Shown: positions 1 through 6,608 of the stretch, piece by piece
How the letters are laid out: each line of letters opens with the position of its first letter
Numbering within the stretch: position 1 is the first letter of the stretch
The notes under the pieces: generated by a model
What the model was told of the DNA's origin: nothing
Databases searched by the model: none
What the model saw: only the letters and a program-made list of their open reading frames with translations
Source of the DNA: Flavobacteriales bacterium
Lineage (GTDB): Bacteria; Bacteroidota; Bacteroidia; Flavobacteriales; Flavobacteriaceae
Direction of reading: 5' to 3'
NCBI GenBank assembly: GCA_027008965.1
Contig: JALVDN010000264.1
Location: 1 to 9,088, forward strand
DNA length: 9,088 nt
Translations under genes and position numbers: made by a program

Positions 1-1
1 C

Positions 2-289
2 GACGAGCCTAATTCGGGTTTGGATCCCAAAACCGCTATCCGGATAGATGATTTGTTGCACGATTTAACGGTGAAATATGACACCACAACCCTGGTGAAT
101 ACGCATGACATGAATTCCATCATGGAGATTGGTGAAAAAATCATTTTATTGAAAAACGGCTATAAAGCCTGGGAAGGTAGCAAAGACGAAGTTTTCTATT
201 CGGACAATCCGGATTTGAACGATTTTGTTTTCAATTCGGATTTGTTCAAAATGGTGAAAGAATTGATGATGAAAAGCGGACGGAAATGA
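2..289 (+). CDS. mlaF: ABC transporter ATP-binding protein, MlaF-like (C-terminal part, 5' truncated)
   Basis: This is the end of an ATPase subunit of an ABC importer-type complex. The reading frame is open from base 2, and the first in-frame codons read DEPNSGLDPKT. That is the end of the Walker B strand (Asp, catalytic Glu) followed by the D-loop. The H-loop histidine follows in VNTHD (His codon 104-106). The tail after the H-loop (KNGYKAWEGS, then DNPDLNDFVFNSDLF) resembles the MlaF/Ttg2A family, whose complex with MlaE moves phospholipids between the envelope membranes. The Walker A and signature motifs lie upstream of the window. The stop TGA overlaps the rsgA start (ATGA, 286-289), so the gene probably belongs to the same operon. 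ABC ATPase identity is near certain; the Mla assignment is by resemblance only and would be strengthened by an MlaE-type permease gene just upstream. Confidence 0.85.
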   Translation, partial: DEPNSGLDPKTAIRIDDLLHDLTVKYDTTTLVNTHDMNSIMEIGEKIILLKNGYKAWEGSKDEVFYSDNPDLNDFVFNSDLFKMVKELMMKSGRK

Positions 290-1242
290 AGAAGGGCAGG
301 GTGATTAAATCCACGGGAAGTTTTTATGATATCCAAGCGGAAGACGGAAAGATTTATAAGGCTAAAATACGCGGCAAATTCCGTTTGAAAAACTTGAAAA
401 CCACCAATCCGGTGGCGGTGGGAGATTGGGTGATGTTTGAAATCAAACCCGATGGCATGGCGGTCATCAAAGAAATATTACCGCGCAAAAATCATTTGCT
501 TCGCAAATCCACCAATCTTTCCAAAAAGTATCATATTTTGGCGTCCAATATTGATCAGGTTTTTGTTATTTACACTCCGAAATATCCTGAAACACTCCTG
601 TCCTTTCTGGACCGGATATTGCTTTCGGCCGAGGCTTATCATATTCCTGTCAAGTTGTTAATCAATAAAATGGATTTATTTAAGGATGATGCGGAAGCTT
701 TGGATAAAATAGAAAATTTCAAAAGGATTTATTCGAAAACGGGTTATCCTATTTTGGAAGTTTCGGCGAAAACCGGTGAGAATTTGGATAAATTAAAAGA
801 CTGGATGAAAGATCAAGTGTCCATGTTTACGGGCAATTCCGGAGTGGGCAAATCCAGTTTGATTAACGCTGTTGTTCCCGGATTGAACATCAAAACCAAA
901 CCGGTTTCCGAAGTGCATGCCCAGGGGCGGCATACCACCACTTTTGCACAAATGTATCCTTTGCCTTTTGGAGGCTACATCATTGATACGCCGGGTGTGA
1001 GAGCATTCGGAACGGTAGAAAGCGAGGCGTCGGAAGTGCGGAATTATTTTCCGGAAATACGCCGTTTTCAACATGACTGTAAATTCAACAATTGCATGCA
1101 CATCAACGAACCGCAATGTGCCGTGAAACAAAAGGTGGAAGAAGGAGAAATTCCGCTGGAGCGATATCGTTCCTATTTAGATATTGTGGATGAAATCCGC
1201 TCGGGTTTTTCGCCTTACAGACAAAAAAAATACGATTTATGA
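286..1242 (+). CDS. rsgA: Ribosome small subunit-dependent GTPase A
   Basis: RsgA (YjeQ/YloQ) is a cytoplasmic GTPase that binds the immature 30S subunit and helps release assembly factors late in maturation. The protein has 318 residues, normal for the family. An OB-fold N-terminal region (about 1-70) is followed by a circularly permuted GTPase domain, with motifs in the order expected for this family. G4 NKMD is at 127-130 and G5 SAK at 160-162. The P-loop GNSGVGKS is at 183-190, switch I threonines are in HTTT at 216-219, and G3 DTPG is at 234-237. A C-terminal zinc-binding module follows with Cys265, Cys270, His272 and Cys278. The ATG overlaps the upstream stop, and the protein starts directly with the OB-fold sequence, which supports this start. 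All catalytic and zinc residues are present. The gene is followed by dtd with another ATGA overlap. Confidence 0.97.
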   Translation: MKKGRVIKSTGSFYDIQAEDGKIYKAKIRGKFRLKNLKTTNPVAVGDWVMFEIKPDGMAVIKEILPRKNHLLRKSTNLSKKYHILASNIDQVFVIYTPKYPETLLSFLDRILLSAEAYHIPVKLLINKMDLFKDDAEALDKIENFKRIYSKTGYPILEVSAKTGENLDKLKDWMKDQVSMFTGNSGVGKSSLINAVVPGLNIKTKPVSEVHAQGRHTTTFAQMYPLPFGGYIIDTPGVRAFGTVESEASEVRNYFPEIRRFQHDCKFNNCMHINEPQCAVKQKVEEGEIPLERYRSYLDIVDEIRSGFSPYRQKKYDL

Positions 1243-1694
1243 GAGTGGTTGTTCAACGTGTCAAAGAAGCTTTTGTTAAAGTGGATGAAAAGGAAGTGGG
1301 CCGTATCGGGACCGGACTTTTGGTTTTGCTCGGTATAGAGCATGACGATACACAAGACGATGCGGATTGGCTGGTGCATAAATTGGAAAACCTTCGTATA
1401 TTTAATGACACGGAAGGTGTGATGAATGTATCGGTGAAAGATATAGGCGGAGAAGTGCTGATTGTGAGTCAGTTCACTTTGCATGCCAAAACCAAAAAAG
1501 GTTTCAGGCCTTCCTATATGCGTGCGGCAGGCCCGGAGAAAGCCATTCCGCTGTATGAATATTTTGTTGAAAAATTCAATGAAAAAATGCCGGAAAAAAT
1601 TCAAACGGGTCAATTCGGCGCCATGATGGATGTGCATTTGGTCAATTGGGGGCCGGTGACGATTATTATTGATACCAAAAATAAAGATTTGTAA
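1239..1694 (+). CDS. dtd: D-aminoacyl-tRNA deacylase
   Basis: DTD hydrolyses D-amino acids (and glycine mischarged on tRNA-Ala) from tRNA, a cytoplasmic chirality-proofreading step in translation. The 151-residue length is typical. The protein opens with MRVVVQRVKEAFVKV, the usual start of the family. It carries the two signature active-site segments: SQFTL at 77-81 and the Gly-cisPro motif GPVT at 138-141, inside TGQFGAMMDVHLVNWGPVT. Both are intact, so the enzyme should be active. The start overlaps the stop of rsgA as ATGA (1239-1242). The next gene begins 2 bases after the stop. The order rsgA-dtd-MazG-like pyrophosphohydrolase is one I recall from flavobacterial genomes, which supports the taxonomic reading. 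Confidence 0.97.
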   Translation: MRVVVQRVKEAFVKVDEKEVGRIGTGLLVLLGIEHDDTQDDADWLVHKLENLRIFNDTEGVMNVSVKDIGGEVLIVSQFTLHAKTKKGFRPSYMRAAGPEKAIPLYEYFVEKFNEKMPEKIQTGQFGAMMDVHLVNWGPVTIIIDTKNKDL

Positions 1695-1696
1695 AA

Positions 1697-2038
1697 ATGA
1701 GTGATAAAAACTGGAAACCGCTTCAAGCGGAAGTAGATAGATGGATCAAAGAACACGGCGTGAGATATTTCAACGAACTGACCAATATGGCCATACTCAC
1801 CGAAGAAGTGGGGGAGGTGGCCCGGATCATGGCTCGTCGCTACGGTGAACAAAGCGAGAAAGAAACCGACAAGCAAAAAGATCTGGGAGAAGAATTGGCC
1901 GATGTTTTGTTTGTCACCTTGTGTTTAGCCAATCAAACGGGGGTGGATTTGGACGAAGCATGGCGGCGAAGGATGGATAAAAAAACCAAACGCGATAATA
2001 AAAGGCACAAAGAAAATCCGAAGCTTAAAAACGAATGA
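1697..2038 (+). CDS. MazG-like nucleotide pyrophosphohydrolase
   Basis: This is a small all-alpha NTP pyrophosphohydrolase of the MazG-like superfamily. Such enzymes hydrolyse nucleoside triphosphates, often non-canonical ones, to monophosphate and pyrophosphate. The 113 residues contain the Mg2+-binding pattern of the fold: EExxE at 36-40 (LTEEVGEVAR) and ExxD at 66-69 (within GEELADVLF). The C-terminal tail from about residue 90 is strongly basic and lysine-rich (MDKKTKRDNKRHKENPKLKNE region) and is probably disordered. The single domain separates it from full-length two-domain MazG; it probably works as a dimer or tetramer. It starts 2 bases after dtd with no clear Shine-Dalgarno, and its stop overlaps the holA start. 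The exact substrate cannot be read from sequence: house-cleaning dNTPase activity is inference from the family. Confidence 0.9.
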   Translation: MSDKNWKPLQAEVDRWIKEHGVRYFNELTNMAILTEEVGEVARIMARRYGEQSEKETDKQKDLGEELADVLFVTLCLANQTGVDLDEAWRRRMDKKTKRDNKRHKENPKLKNE

Positions 2039-3054
2039 CCAAGTTTCAAAAAATATTGAAAGAAATCCGGTCGGGCGCCTTTCATCCGGTTTATTTTTGG
2101 AGCGGTGAAGAACCCTACTTCGGCAGGAAAGCCGAGGCGGAATTATTGAAGCATGTGGTGGATGAACAAGCCAAAACGTTTGATGAGATCATCTTATACG
2201 GAAATGAAACTTCATTGGATGATATTTTACTGCAAGCGGGCCGTTTTCCCATGATGGGGAGCAAGCAGCTTATGGTTGTTCGAGAAGCCCAATATCTTTT
2301 CAAAAAAGACAAAGCCGTTCAGCAATTGAAAAATTATTTGTCCGCACCCCATGATACCACCGTTATCAGTTTCAGATATTCGGGTAAACCCGGGGCCAAA
2401 ATAAAAAATGCTTTATCCAAAAGTCAAAACATAATCTATCATGAGGCCAAACCGCTATATGAAAATCAAGTGGCCGATTTTATTATGACCTTATTTGAAG
2501 ATTACGGTTTTCAAGCCGATTATAAATCCGCTTTGATGATGACTCAATTGATCGGCACCGATCTATCGCGAGCCGAGCATGAACTGGAGAAACTCTCTTT
2601 AGTGCTGAAAGAAAACGAAAAAATTACGCCGGACAAAATAGAAGAATATATAGGCATTAGTAAAGATTTCAACGTCTTTGAATTCAAAACCGCCATTGCC
2701 GAAGGGAATTTGAAAAAAGCCCGGCAAATAGCCTGGTTTTTTCAGCAAAACCCCAAGGAACATCCCATTCTGATGATACTTTCCATTCTATATAATTTCT
2801 TCTCAAAGCTATATGCCTATCATCTTTCAAAAAACAAATCCAACCGTGGATTGTTGGCCAAAGAATTAGGTGTGAATCCCTATTTTCTCAAAGAATACGA
2901 GCAAGCCGCACGGGTTTATCCCATGAAGAGAGTATCAAGGGTTGTATCGGTTTTAAGAGAACTGGATTTGAAAGCCAAGGGGATGAATGCCGGTTCGGCC
3001 GGATATGAAGATTTAATGAATGAACTAATATTTAAAGTCATACTTTCATCATGA
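2035..3054 (+). CDS. holA: DNA polymerase III subunit delta
   Basis: HolA is the delta subunit of the clamp loader; it opens the beta sliding clamp and helps load it at primed sites. The 339 residues have the family layout. An N-terminal AAA+-like domain (about 1-140) contains PVYFWSGEEPYFGRK at 18-32 and RFPMMGSKQLMVVREAQ at 70-86. The latter is the segment where E. coli delta has its clamp-contacting Leu-Phe; here the equivalent looks like Met-Met (73-74). A lid domain follows (about 141-210, including LIGTDLSRAEHELEKL). A helical collar domain (about 211-339) ends with the conserved LRELDLKAKGMN stretch at 308-318. No functional P-loop is seen, as expected for delta. The start overlaps the preceding stop as ATGA (2035-2038), and the gene ends overlapping the start of the next gene (3051-3054). 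Confidence 0.95.
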   Translation: MTKFQKILKEIRSGAFHPVYFWSGEEPYFGRKAEAELLKHVVDEQAKTFDEIILYGNETSLDDILLQAGRFPMMGSKQLMVVREAQYLFKKDKAVQQLKNYLSAPHDTTVISFRYSGKPGAKIKNALSKSQNIIYHEAKPLYENQVADFIMTLFEDYGFQADYKSALMMTQLIGTDLSRAEHELEKLSLVLKENEKITPDKIEEYIGISKDFNVFEFKTAIAEGNLKKARQIAWFFQQNPKEHPILMILSILYNFFSKLYAYHLSKNKSNRGLLAKELGVNPYFLKEYEQAARVYPMKRVSRVVSVLRELDLKAKGMNAGSAGYEDLMNELIFKVILSS

Positions 3055-3380
3055 AAAAACAAAAGTATAAAGTTTTCCGCGCCAAGGATGCCGTCAAATT
3101 AAAAGGTTTTTTAGATGGATTGTTTAACAAAACGCCCAGGGATCATTACATTATAAAAATGGTTGAAAAAGAAATTCCGTTTCATGCGTTTTTAAAAATA
3201 TTGGAACCTTTTATGAATAAAATCGAATGGTATACCAAGGAAAAATCGCTTGTTTTTGTACGTGAGGATTATGACCCGGATGAAATACCTGAAGGCATTT
3301 CCATAGCGCCCTCTGAATTAGAAGCGTCGGATATCATTGATTTTGAAGAGATAGAAAGGGAATTGGGATTGAATGAATAA
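3051..3380 (+). CDS. Conserved small protein of unknown function (109 aa)
   Basis: I cannot assign a biochemical function. The protein is soluble, with no signal peptide or membrane segment. A basic N-terminal half (MKKQKYKVFRAKDAVKLKGF) leads to an acidic C-terminal tail rich in Glu/Asp/Ile (DPDEIPEGI at 76-83, then DIIDFEEIERELG at 94-106). This ending resembles a family of small Bacteroidota proteins of about 110-120 residues that I recall being labelled ribonuclease Z in automatic annotation, because related genes lie beside the real rnz. The protein has no metallo-beta-lactamase HxHxDH motif and is far too short for RNase Z. Alternating hydrophobic strands and helices could suggest a STAS-like alpha/beta fold, but that is a guess. 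It overlaps holA as ATGA, is the last gene of the operon, and ends 1 base before the convergent neighbour's stop codon. Confidence 0.8.
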   Translation: MKKQKYKVFRAKDAVKLKGFLDGLFNKTPRDHYIIKMVEKEIPFHAFLKILEPFMNKIEWYTKEKSLVFVREDYDPDEIPEGISIAPSELEASDIIDFEEIERELGLNE

Positions 3381-3381
3381 T

Positions 3382-3771
3382 CTAATGTACACCCAAAAAG
3401 TGTTTTAAATCTTCAATTTGATTTTCCCACAACATATTGAAACTGTCTTCATCTTCGTCCGAAAAATCGGTTACAATCAATGAAACATCATCGGTCAGTT
3501 CATCCACATTTATTTTGAATTCGGTATAATAATCGGTTTGTTCCCCGTTTTCATCAAGCCAAGTATACCTTACTCTTTCATTTTTTTTCTGCCTGCTGAT
3601 AATTGCTTTTTCTTTTTGATCATCCCAGATAAAAGTGTAGATATGACCACGAACGTTTACATCATCTGCAAACCATTGGGCAAGGTTGGACGGGAGCGTC
3701 AAGTATTGATATAACATGGAGGGCGAAACATTGATCAAGAATTCCAGCTGGTATTTTTTTTTCTTACTCAT
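3382..3771 (-). CDS. START-like domain protein (SRPBCC fold, AHSA1-like)
   Basis: This is a 129-residue cytoplasmic protein of the START/Bet v1-like (SRPBCC) superfamily, a fold with a deep hydrophobic pocket for lipids or other small ligands. Support comes from the N-terminal strand KYQLEFLINVSPSMLYQYL (6-24), then the WFADDV motif (33-38), FIWDD at 47-51 and a C-terminal helix around LWENQIEDLKHFLG (114-127). I recall a closely similar single-domain protein across flavobacteria, without a known ligand or role. The ATG at 3769-3771 is preferred. The frame extends upstream to a GTG at 3805-3807, adding 12 residues (MKIDIPKNPHKT) that do not look like part of the domain. The gene runs opposite to its neighbours, with one base between its stop codon and that of the 109-residue gene. 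An A/T-rich upstream region should contain its promoter, but none is clear. Confidence 0.87.
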   Translation of the reverse strand: MSKKKKYQLEFLINVSPSMLYQYLTLPSNLAQWFADDVNVRGHIYTFIWDDQKEKAIISRQKKNERVRYTWLDENGEQTDYYTEFKINVDELTDDVSLIVTDFSDEDEDSFNMLWENQIEDLKHFLGVH

Positions 3772-3961
3772 GGTTTTATGTGGGTTTTTCGGGATGTCAA
3801 TTTTCACGCAAAATATGAAATTTTATTTTTAAAACAAATTGTGTTGATTTTAACAATGGAATAATTTTTGATGTAATTTTTAATTCGGATTTAACATTTG
3901 AGAGCTTTTAAAGTTATTCAGAATTATTTAGATTTGTGAAACTTAAATATAAAGTATACGT
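3772..3961. other. Divergent intergenic region, A/T-rich
   Basis: These 190 bases separate the START-like gene (- strand) from the metalloprotease pair (+ strand) and should contain the promoters of both transcripts. Bases 3772-3807 could code for an N-terminal extension of the START-like protein if the GTG start were used. Apart from the TAGATTTG element I see no clear operator, inverted repeat, riboswitch-like structure or small reading frame. No Shine-Dalgarno-like purine run precedes the ATG at 3962, which is usual for this phylum. Confidence 0.6.
3929..3936 (+). promoter_or_regulatory. Candidate Bacteroidota -7 promoter element (TAGATTTG)
   Basis: TAGATTTG matches the Bacteroidota sigma-ABfr -7 consensus TAnnTTTG exactly. 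It ends 25 bases before the ATG of the first metalloprotease gene, which would give a short leader of about 20 bases. A good -33 TTTG box at the usual spacing is not seen: the nearest upstream TTTG (3897-3900) is 28 bases away, too far for the consensus. The region is very A/T-rich, so an 8-base match with two free positions can arise by chance. This is a plausible promoter for both metalloprotease genes. Confidence 0.4.
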
Positions 3962-6598
3962 ATGAGAAATTTATTTTTTATTGTTCTGATAATTTTTGGT
4001 TCCCTTTTTTCCAAAGCCCAATTTATTAAAAAAGCAGACAATGTAAAAGGTCATATTGTCTTTCAAGAAATAAAACCAGTTGAATATAATTACTATCAGA
4101 TTGATATAAACGGTTTAAAAAACCGTTTGGCTGACGCACCTAAGCGATTTTCAGGAGAGGTTTCTCGAGTATCGTTACGGATGCCTGTAGATTTTCAAGG
4201 ACATGAGGATGTTTTTACGATGTATGAGACCCAATATATGGAAGAAGGTTTGGCCGCTAAATATTCTAACTATAAAACTTATGTAGGTTCTTCCAAGTCC
4301 GGAAGAAAATTATACATTACTTTGACCCCTTATGAAAATAATTTTGTGGTTTTACAACCGGATGTAGCCACTTATTTGATTAAACCTTACACGGACAGCA
4401 ATACCTTCATCGGGTTTCATATAGATAAACAAATAGATTGGCATTTTGATTTTACATGTGAAACTGAAGGAGAGATATTCCACCGGGATTTGCCGGCAGG
4501 AGCCCGTTTTGATGACCGGATTTTAAGAAAATACCGGTATGCCATTTCCACCACCGGAGAATTTTCACAATATACATGGCAACGTTTGGGCGTTTCCAAT
4601 TCGGCATCCGATGCGGATAAAAAAGCGGCGGTTATAAGTGCATTATTAACTGCCGTTTCGCGGATCAACAGTGTTTATGAAACCGATATGGGTATGAGTT
4701 TTACCTTAGTCAATAACAATGATTTAATTGTATATTTGGATGCTTCAACTGATCCGTTTGATAATTCCACTACAAACATGAGTTCCCTTCTCGGAGCTAA
4801 TCAAAATGCAGTAGATTCAAATATTGGACAAAGCAATTACGATGTAAGTCAAGTATGGTGTCAAGGTGGATTGCAGGGCTTGGCTATGCTTGGAGTGGTT
4901 TGTACAAGTTCCAAAGCAAGTGGAGCGGTAAGAGGACCACAACCCGAAACCGACAGGTTTATCATCTCCGTGGCTTCGCATGAAATGGGACATCAATTCG
5001 GTGCAACGCATACTTTTTCCAATTCATGCGGTGGAAATAGAAGTATTCAAACCGCATTTGAATCGGGTAGCGGGGCCACCATTATGGCCTATGCAGGTAT
5101 TTGTCCGCCCGATTTACAAAATTGGACTTATGACAGATTTTATAAAGCCAGTATTCAACAATTCAGACAAAACTTGTCCACCACCGGTTCATGCGCCCAA
5201 GAAATCAACTTGACCAATCAACCTCCTGTTGTCAATGCAGGTGTTGATAAATATATCCCCAAACAAACGCCTTTTGTTTTAACCGCCAATGCCTCGGATC
5301 CGGATGGAGATGCGCTGACTTATGCATGGGAGGAATTGGATCAAATGGATCCCAATGAAGTCAATCCGCCCAGCCCTACATGGCAACAAGGGCCGATGTT
5401 CAGACCTTTTGAAGTCTCAAATAAACCCTACAGGTATTTTCCTAGATTGGATTCTATATTAGCAAATCGTTTATCTACAAGGTGGGAAGTTTTACCTGCT
5501 GTGGAACGAATTTTACATTTTGCTGTAACGGTTAGAGACAATAACATTGAAGGAGGTCAAGTGAAATATGATGAAATATTTTTAGGTGTGAGAAATGACG
5601 CGGGACCGTTTGAGGTGACTTCTCAACAAAACGTGGAAACATGGCTGCCGGGTGAAAACCGTACTGTCACTTGGAATGTGGCGGGAACCGACGGCGGAAA
5701 TGTCAATTGCTCTCATGTGGATGTTATTTTATCTCTGGACGGCGGACAAACATTTACGGATACATTGGCTGCAAACGTGCCCAATAACGGAAGTGCCACC
5801 TTTGGTGTACCCAATGTCAATACACCGCAAGGCAGAATTATGGTCAAAGCCCGTGATAACTATTTCTTTTCTTTAAGTCAGGCACAAGTGATCATCGGAA
5901 ATTATCAACAGCAATGTTTTACATTTATTTCCAATCCTTCATTGCCGATTCCCGATAATGATACAAACGGTACGGCGGATACACTTCATGTAAATGATCA
6001 TTGGTTTGTTCAGGATGTAAACGTGGACGTAAACATCACACATCCATATGTGCGTGATTTGAAAGTGGAATTAGAAGGCCCCGACGGTACAAACGTTGTA
6101 TTATGGAACCATAATTGCGGAGGTCAGGATAATTTGGTATTGACTTTTGATGATCAAGGAAACAACTTGAATTGTAATCAATTGACTGGTAATCTGAAGC
6201 CTGTACAAGCGCTCTCCGCATTTTCAGGCAAATATTCCGACGGTGATTGGATACTCAAAGTAAGCGACAATCAATCGCCCGATGCGGGAACATTGAATAG
6301 CTGGCAATTGCAAATCTGCTACTTGGTCGGAGTGGATAAAAAGAGTTTTAAAAATGTGAAGATCTATCCTAATCCTGCCCGTGATTTGTTGCATATTGAA
6401 ATTCCCGATGCGGATGCCCATATGCGGTTGGAACTTGTAGATTTAACCGGAAGAATTATCTTTGAAAAAAGTTTTAATCATACCTCCGGAGAATTTATAC
6501 AAAATATACCGGTATCAAACTATCAAACAGGTTATTATATCCTGAGCGTTGAAGGAGAAAACAGAACTTATAAAACAAACATTTTGATTAATAACTAA
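3962..6598 (+). CDS. Secreted reprolysin-like zinc metalloprotease with P domain and T9SS sorting domain (paralogue 1)
   Basis: This is a large secreted endopeptidase precursor of 878 residues. A signal peptide (about 1-19, MRNLFFIVLIIFGSLFSKA, cut before Gln20) is followed by a propeptide (about 20-185). The metzincin catalytic domain (about 186-411) has the zinc motif HEMGHQFGATH at 340-350: His340, His344 and His350 bind zinc and Glu341 is the catalytic base. The Met-turn lies in IMAYAG (Met375). Cys314, 356, 381 and 411 have counterparts in the next gene; Cys300 does not. Next come a PKD/cadherin-like module (about 421-545, with ASDPDGD at 444-450), an Ig-like module (about 548-647) and a P/Homo B domain bounded by Cys652 and Cys786. 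Residues 795-878 form a T9SS type A sorting domain (IYPNPARDLLHIEI at 801-814), predicting export by the type IX system and removal of the tail at the surface. Substrate is unknown. The next gene follows after 10 bases. Confidence 0.95.
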   Translation: MRNLFFIVLIIFGSLFSKAQFIKKADNVKGHIVFQEIKPVEYNYYQIDINGLKNRLADAPKRFSGEVSRVSLRMPVDFQGHEDVFTMYETQYMEEGLAAKYSNYKTYVGSSKSGRKLYITLTPYENNFVVLQPDVATYLIKPYTDSNTFIGFHIDKQIDWHFDFTCETEGEIFHRDLPAGARFDDRILRKYRYAISTTGEFSQYTWQRLGVSNSASDADKKAAVISALLTAVSRINSVYETDMGMSFTLVNNNDLIVYLDASTDPFDNSTTNMSSLLGANQNAVDSNIGQSNYDVSQVWCQGGLQGLAMLGVVCTSSKASGAVRGPQPETDRFIISVASHEMGHQFGATHTFSNSCGGNRSIQTAFESGSGATIMAYAGICPPDLQNWTYDRFYKASIQQFRQNLSTTGSCAQEINLTNQPPVVNAGVDKYIPKQTPFVLTANASDPDGDALTYAWEELDQMDPNEVNPPSPTWQQGPMFRPFEVSNKPYRYFPRLDSILANRLSTRWEVLPAVERILHFAVTVRDNNIEGGQVKYDEIFLGVRNDAGPFEVTSQQNVETWLPGENRTVTWNVAGTDGGNVNCSHVDVILSLDGGQTFTDTLAANVPNNGSATFGVPNVNTPQGRIMVKARDNYFFSLSQAQVIIGNYQQQCFTFISNPSLPIPDNDTNGTADTLHVNDHWFVQDVNVDVNITHPYVRDLKVELEGPDGTNVVLWNHNCGGQDNLVLTFDDQGNNLNCNQLTGNLKPVQALSAFSGKYSDGDWILKVSDNQSPDAGTLNSWQLQICYLVGVDKKSFKNVKIYPNPARDLLHIEIPDADAHMRLELVDLTGRIIFEKSFNHTSGEFIQNIPVSNYQTGYYILSVEGENRTYKTNILINN
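4979..5035 (+). repeat. Diverged direct repeat, copy 1 (zinc-binding helix of paralogue 1)
   Basis: The 57 bases coding for the zinc-binding helix and the following turn to NSCGG are matched by 7641-7697 at 51 of 57 positions by direct count. This is one of the best conserved DNA blocks between the two proteases. Three of the six differences lie at silent third positions, so it reflects protein-level constraint on an old duplication and not a mobile repeat. Confidence 0.8.
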
Positions 6599-6608
6599 AA
6601 CTTCATCT

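Noticed and set aside
793..1131. Open frame of 112 codons on the - strand
   Set aside because: It lies wholly inside rsgA, over the P-loop and zinc-finger coding region, and its translation resembles no family. It is a shadow of the real gene.
1215..1637. Open frame of 140 codons on the - strand
   Set aside because: It is antisense to dtd and the end of rsgA, both unambiguous. Its His/Phe-rich composition is typical of a reverse-strand shadow.
3051..3380. Ribonuclease Z label, or an antitoxin, for the 109-residue protein
   Set aside because: There are no metallo-beta-lactamase motifs, the length is far too short for RNase Z, and no toxin-like partner lies next to it.
3388..3404. Small hairpin (ACAC/GTGT) near the convergent stop codons as a terminator
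   Set aside because: A 4-base stem with a 7-base loop in A/T-rich DNA is too weak to call, and the position lies inside the coding region of the - strand gene.
3805..3807. GTG as an upstream start for the START-like gene
   Set aside because: It would add 12 residues with no resemblance to the domain. The ATG at 3769-3771 gives MSKKKKYQLEF, which fits the usual beginning of the family.
6599..6608. Separate promoter or terminator between the two proteases
   Set aside because: There are only 10 bases, with no inverted repeat and no promoter-like element, so the genes are better read as one transcription unit.
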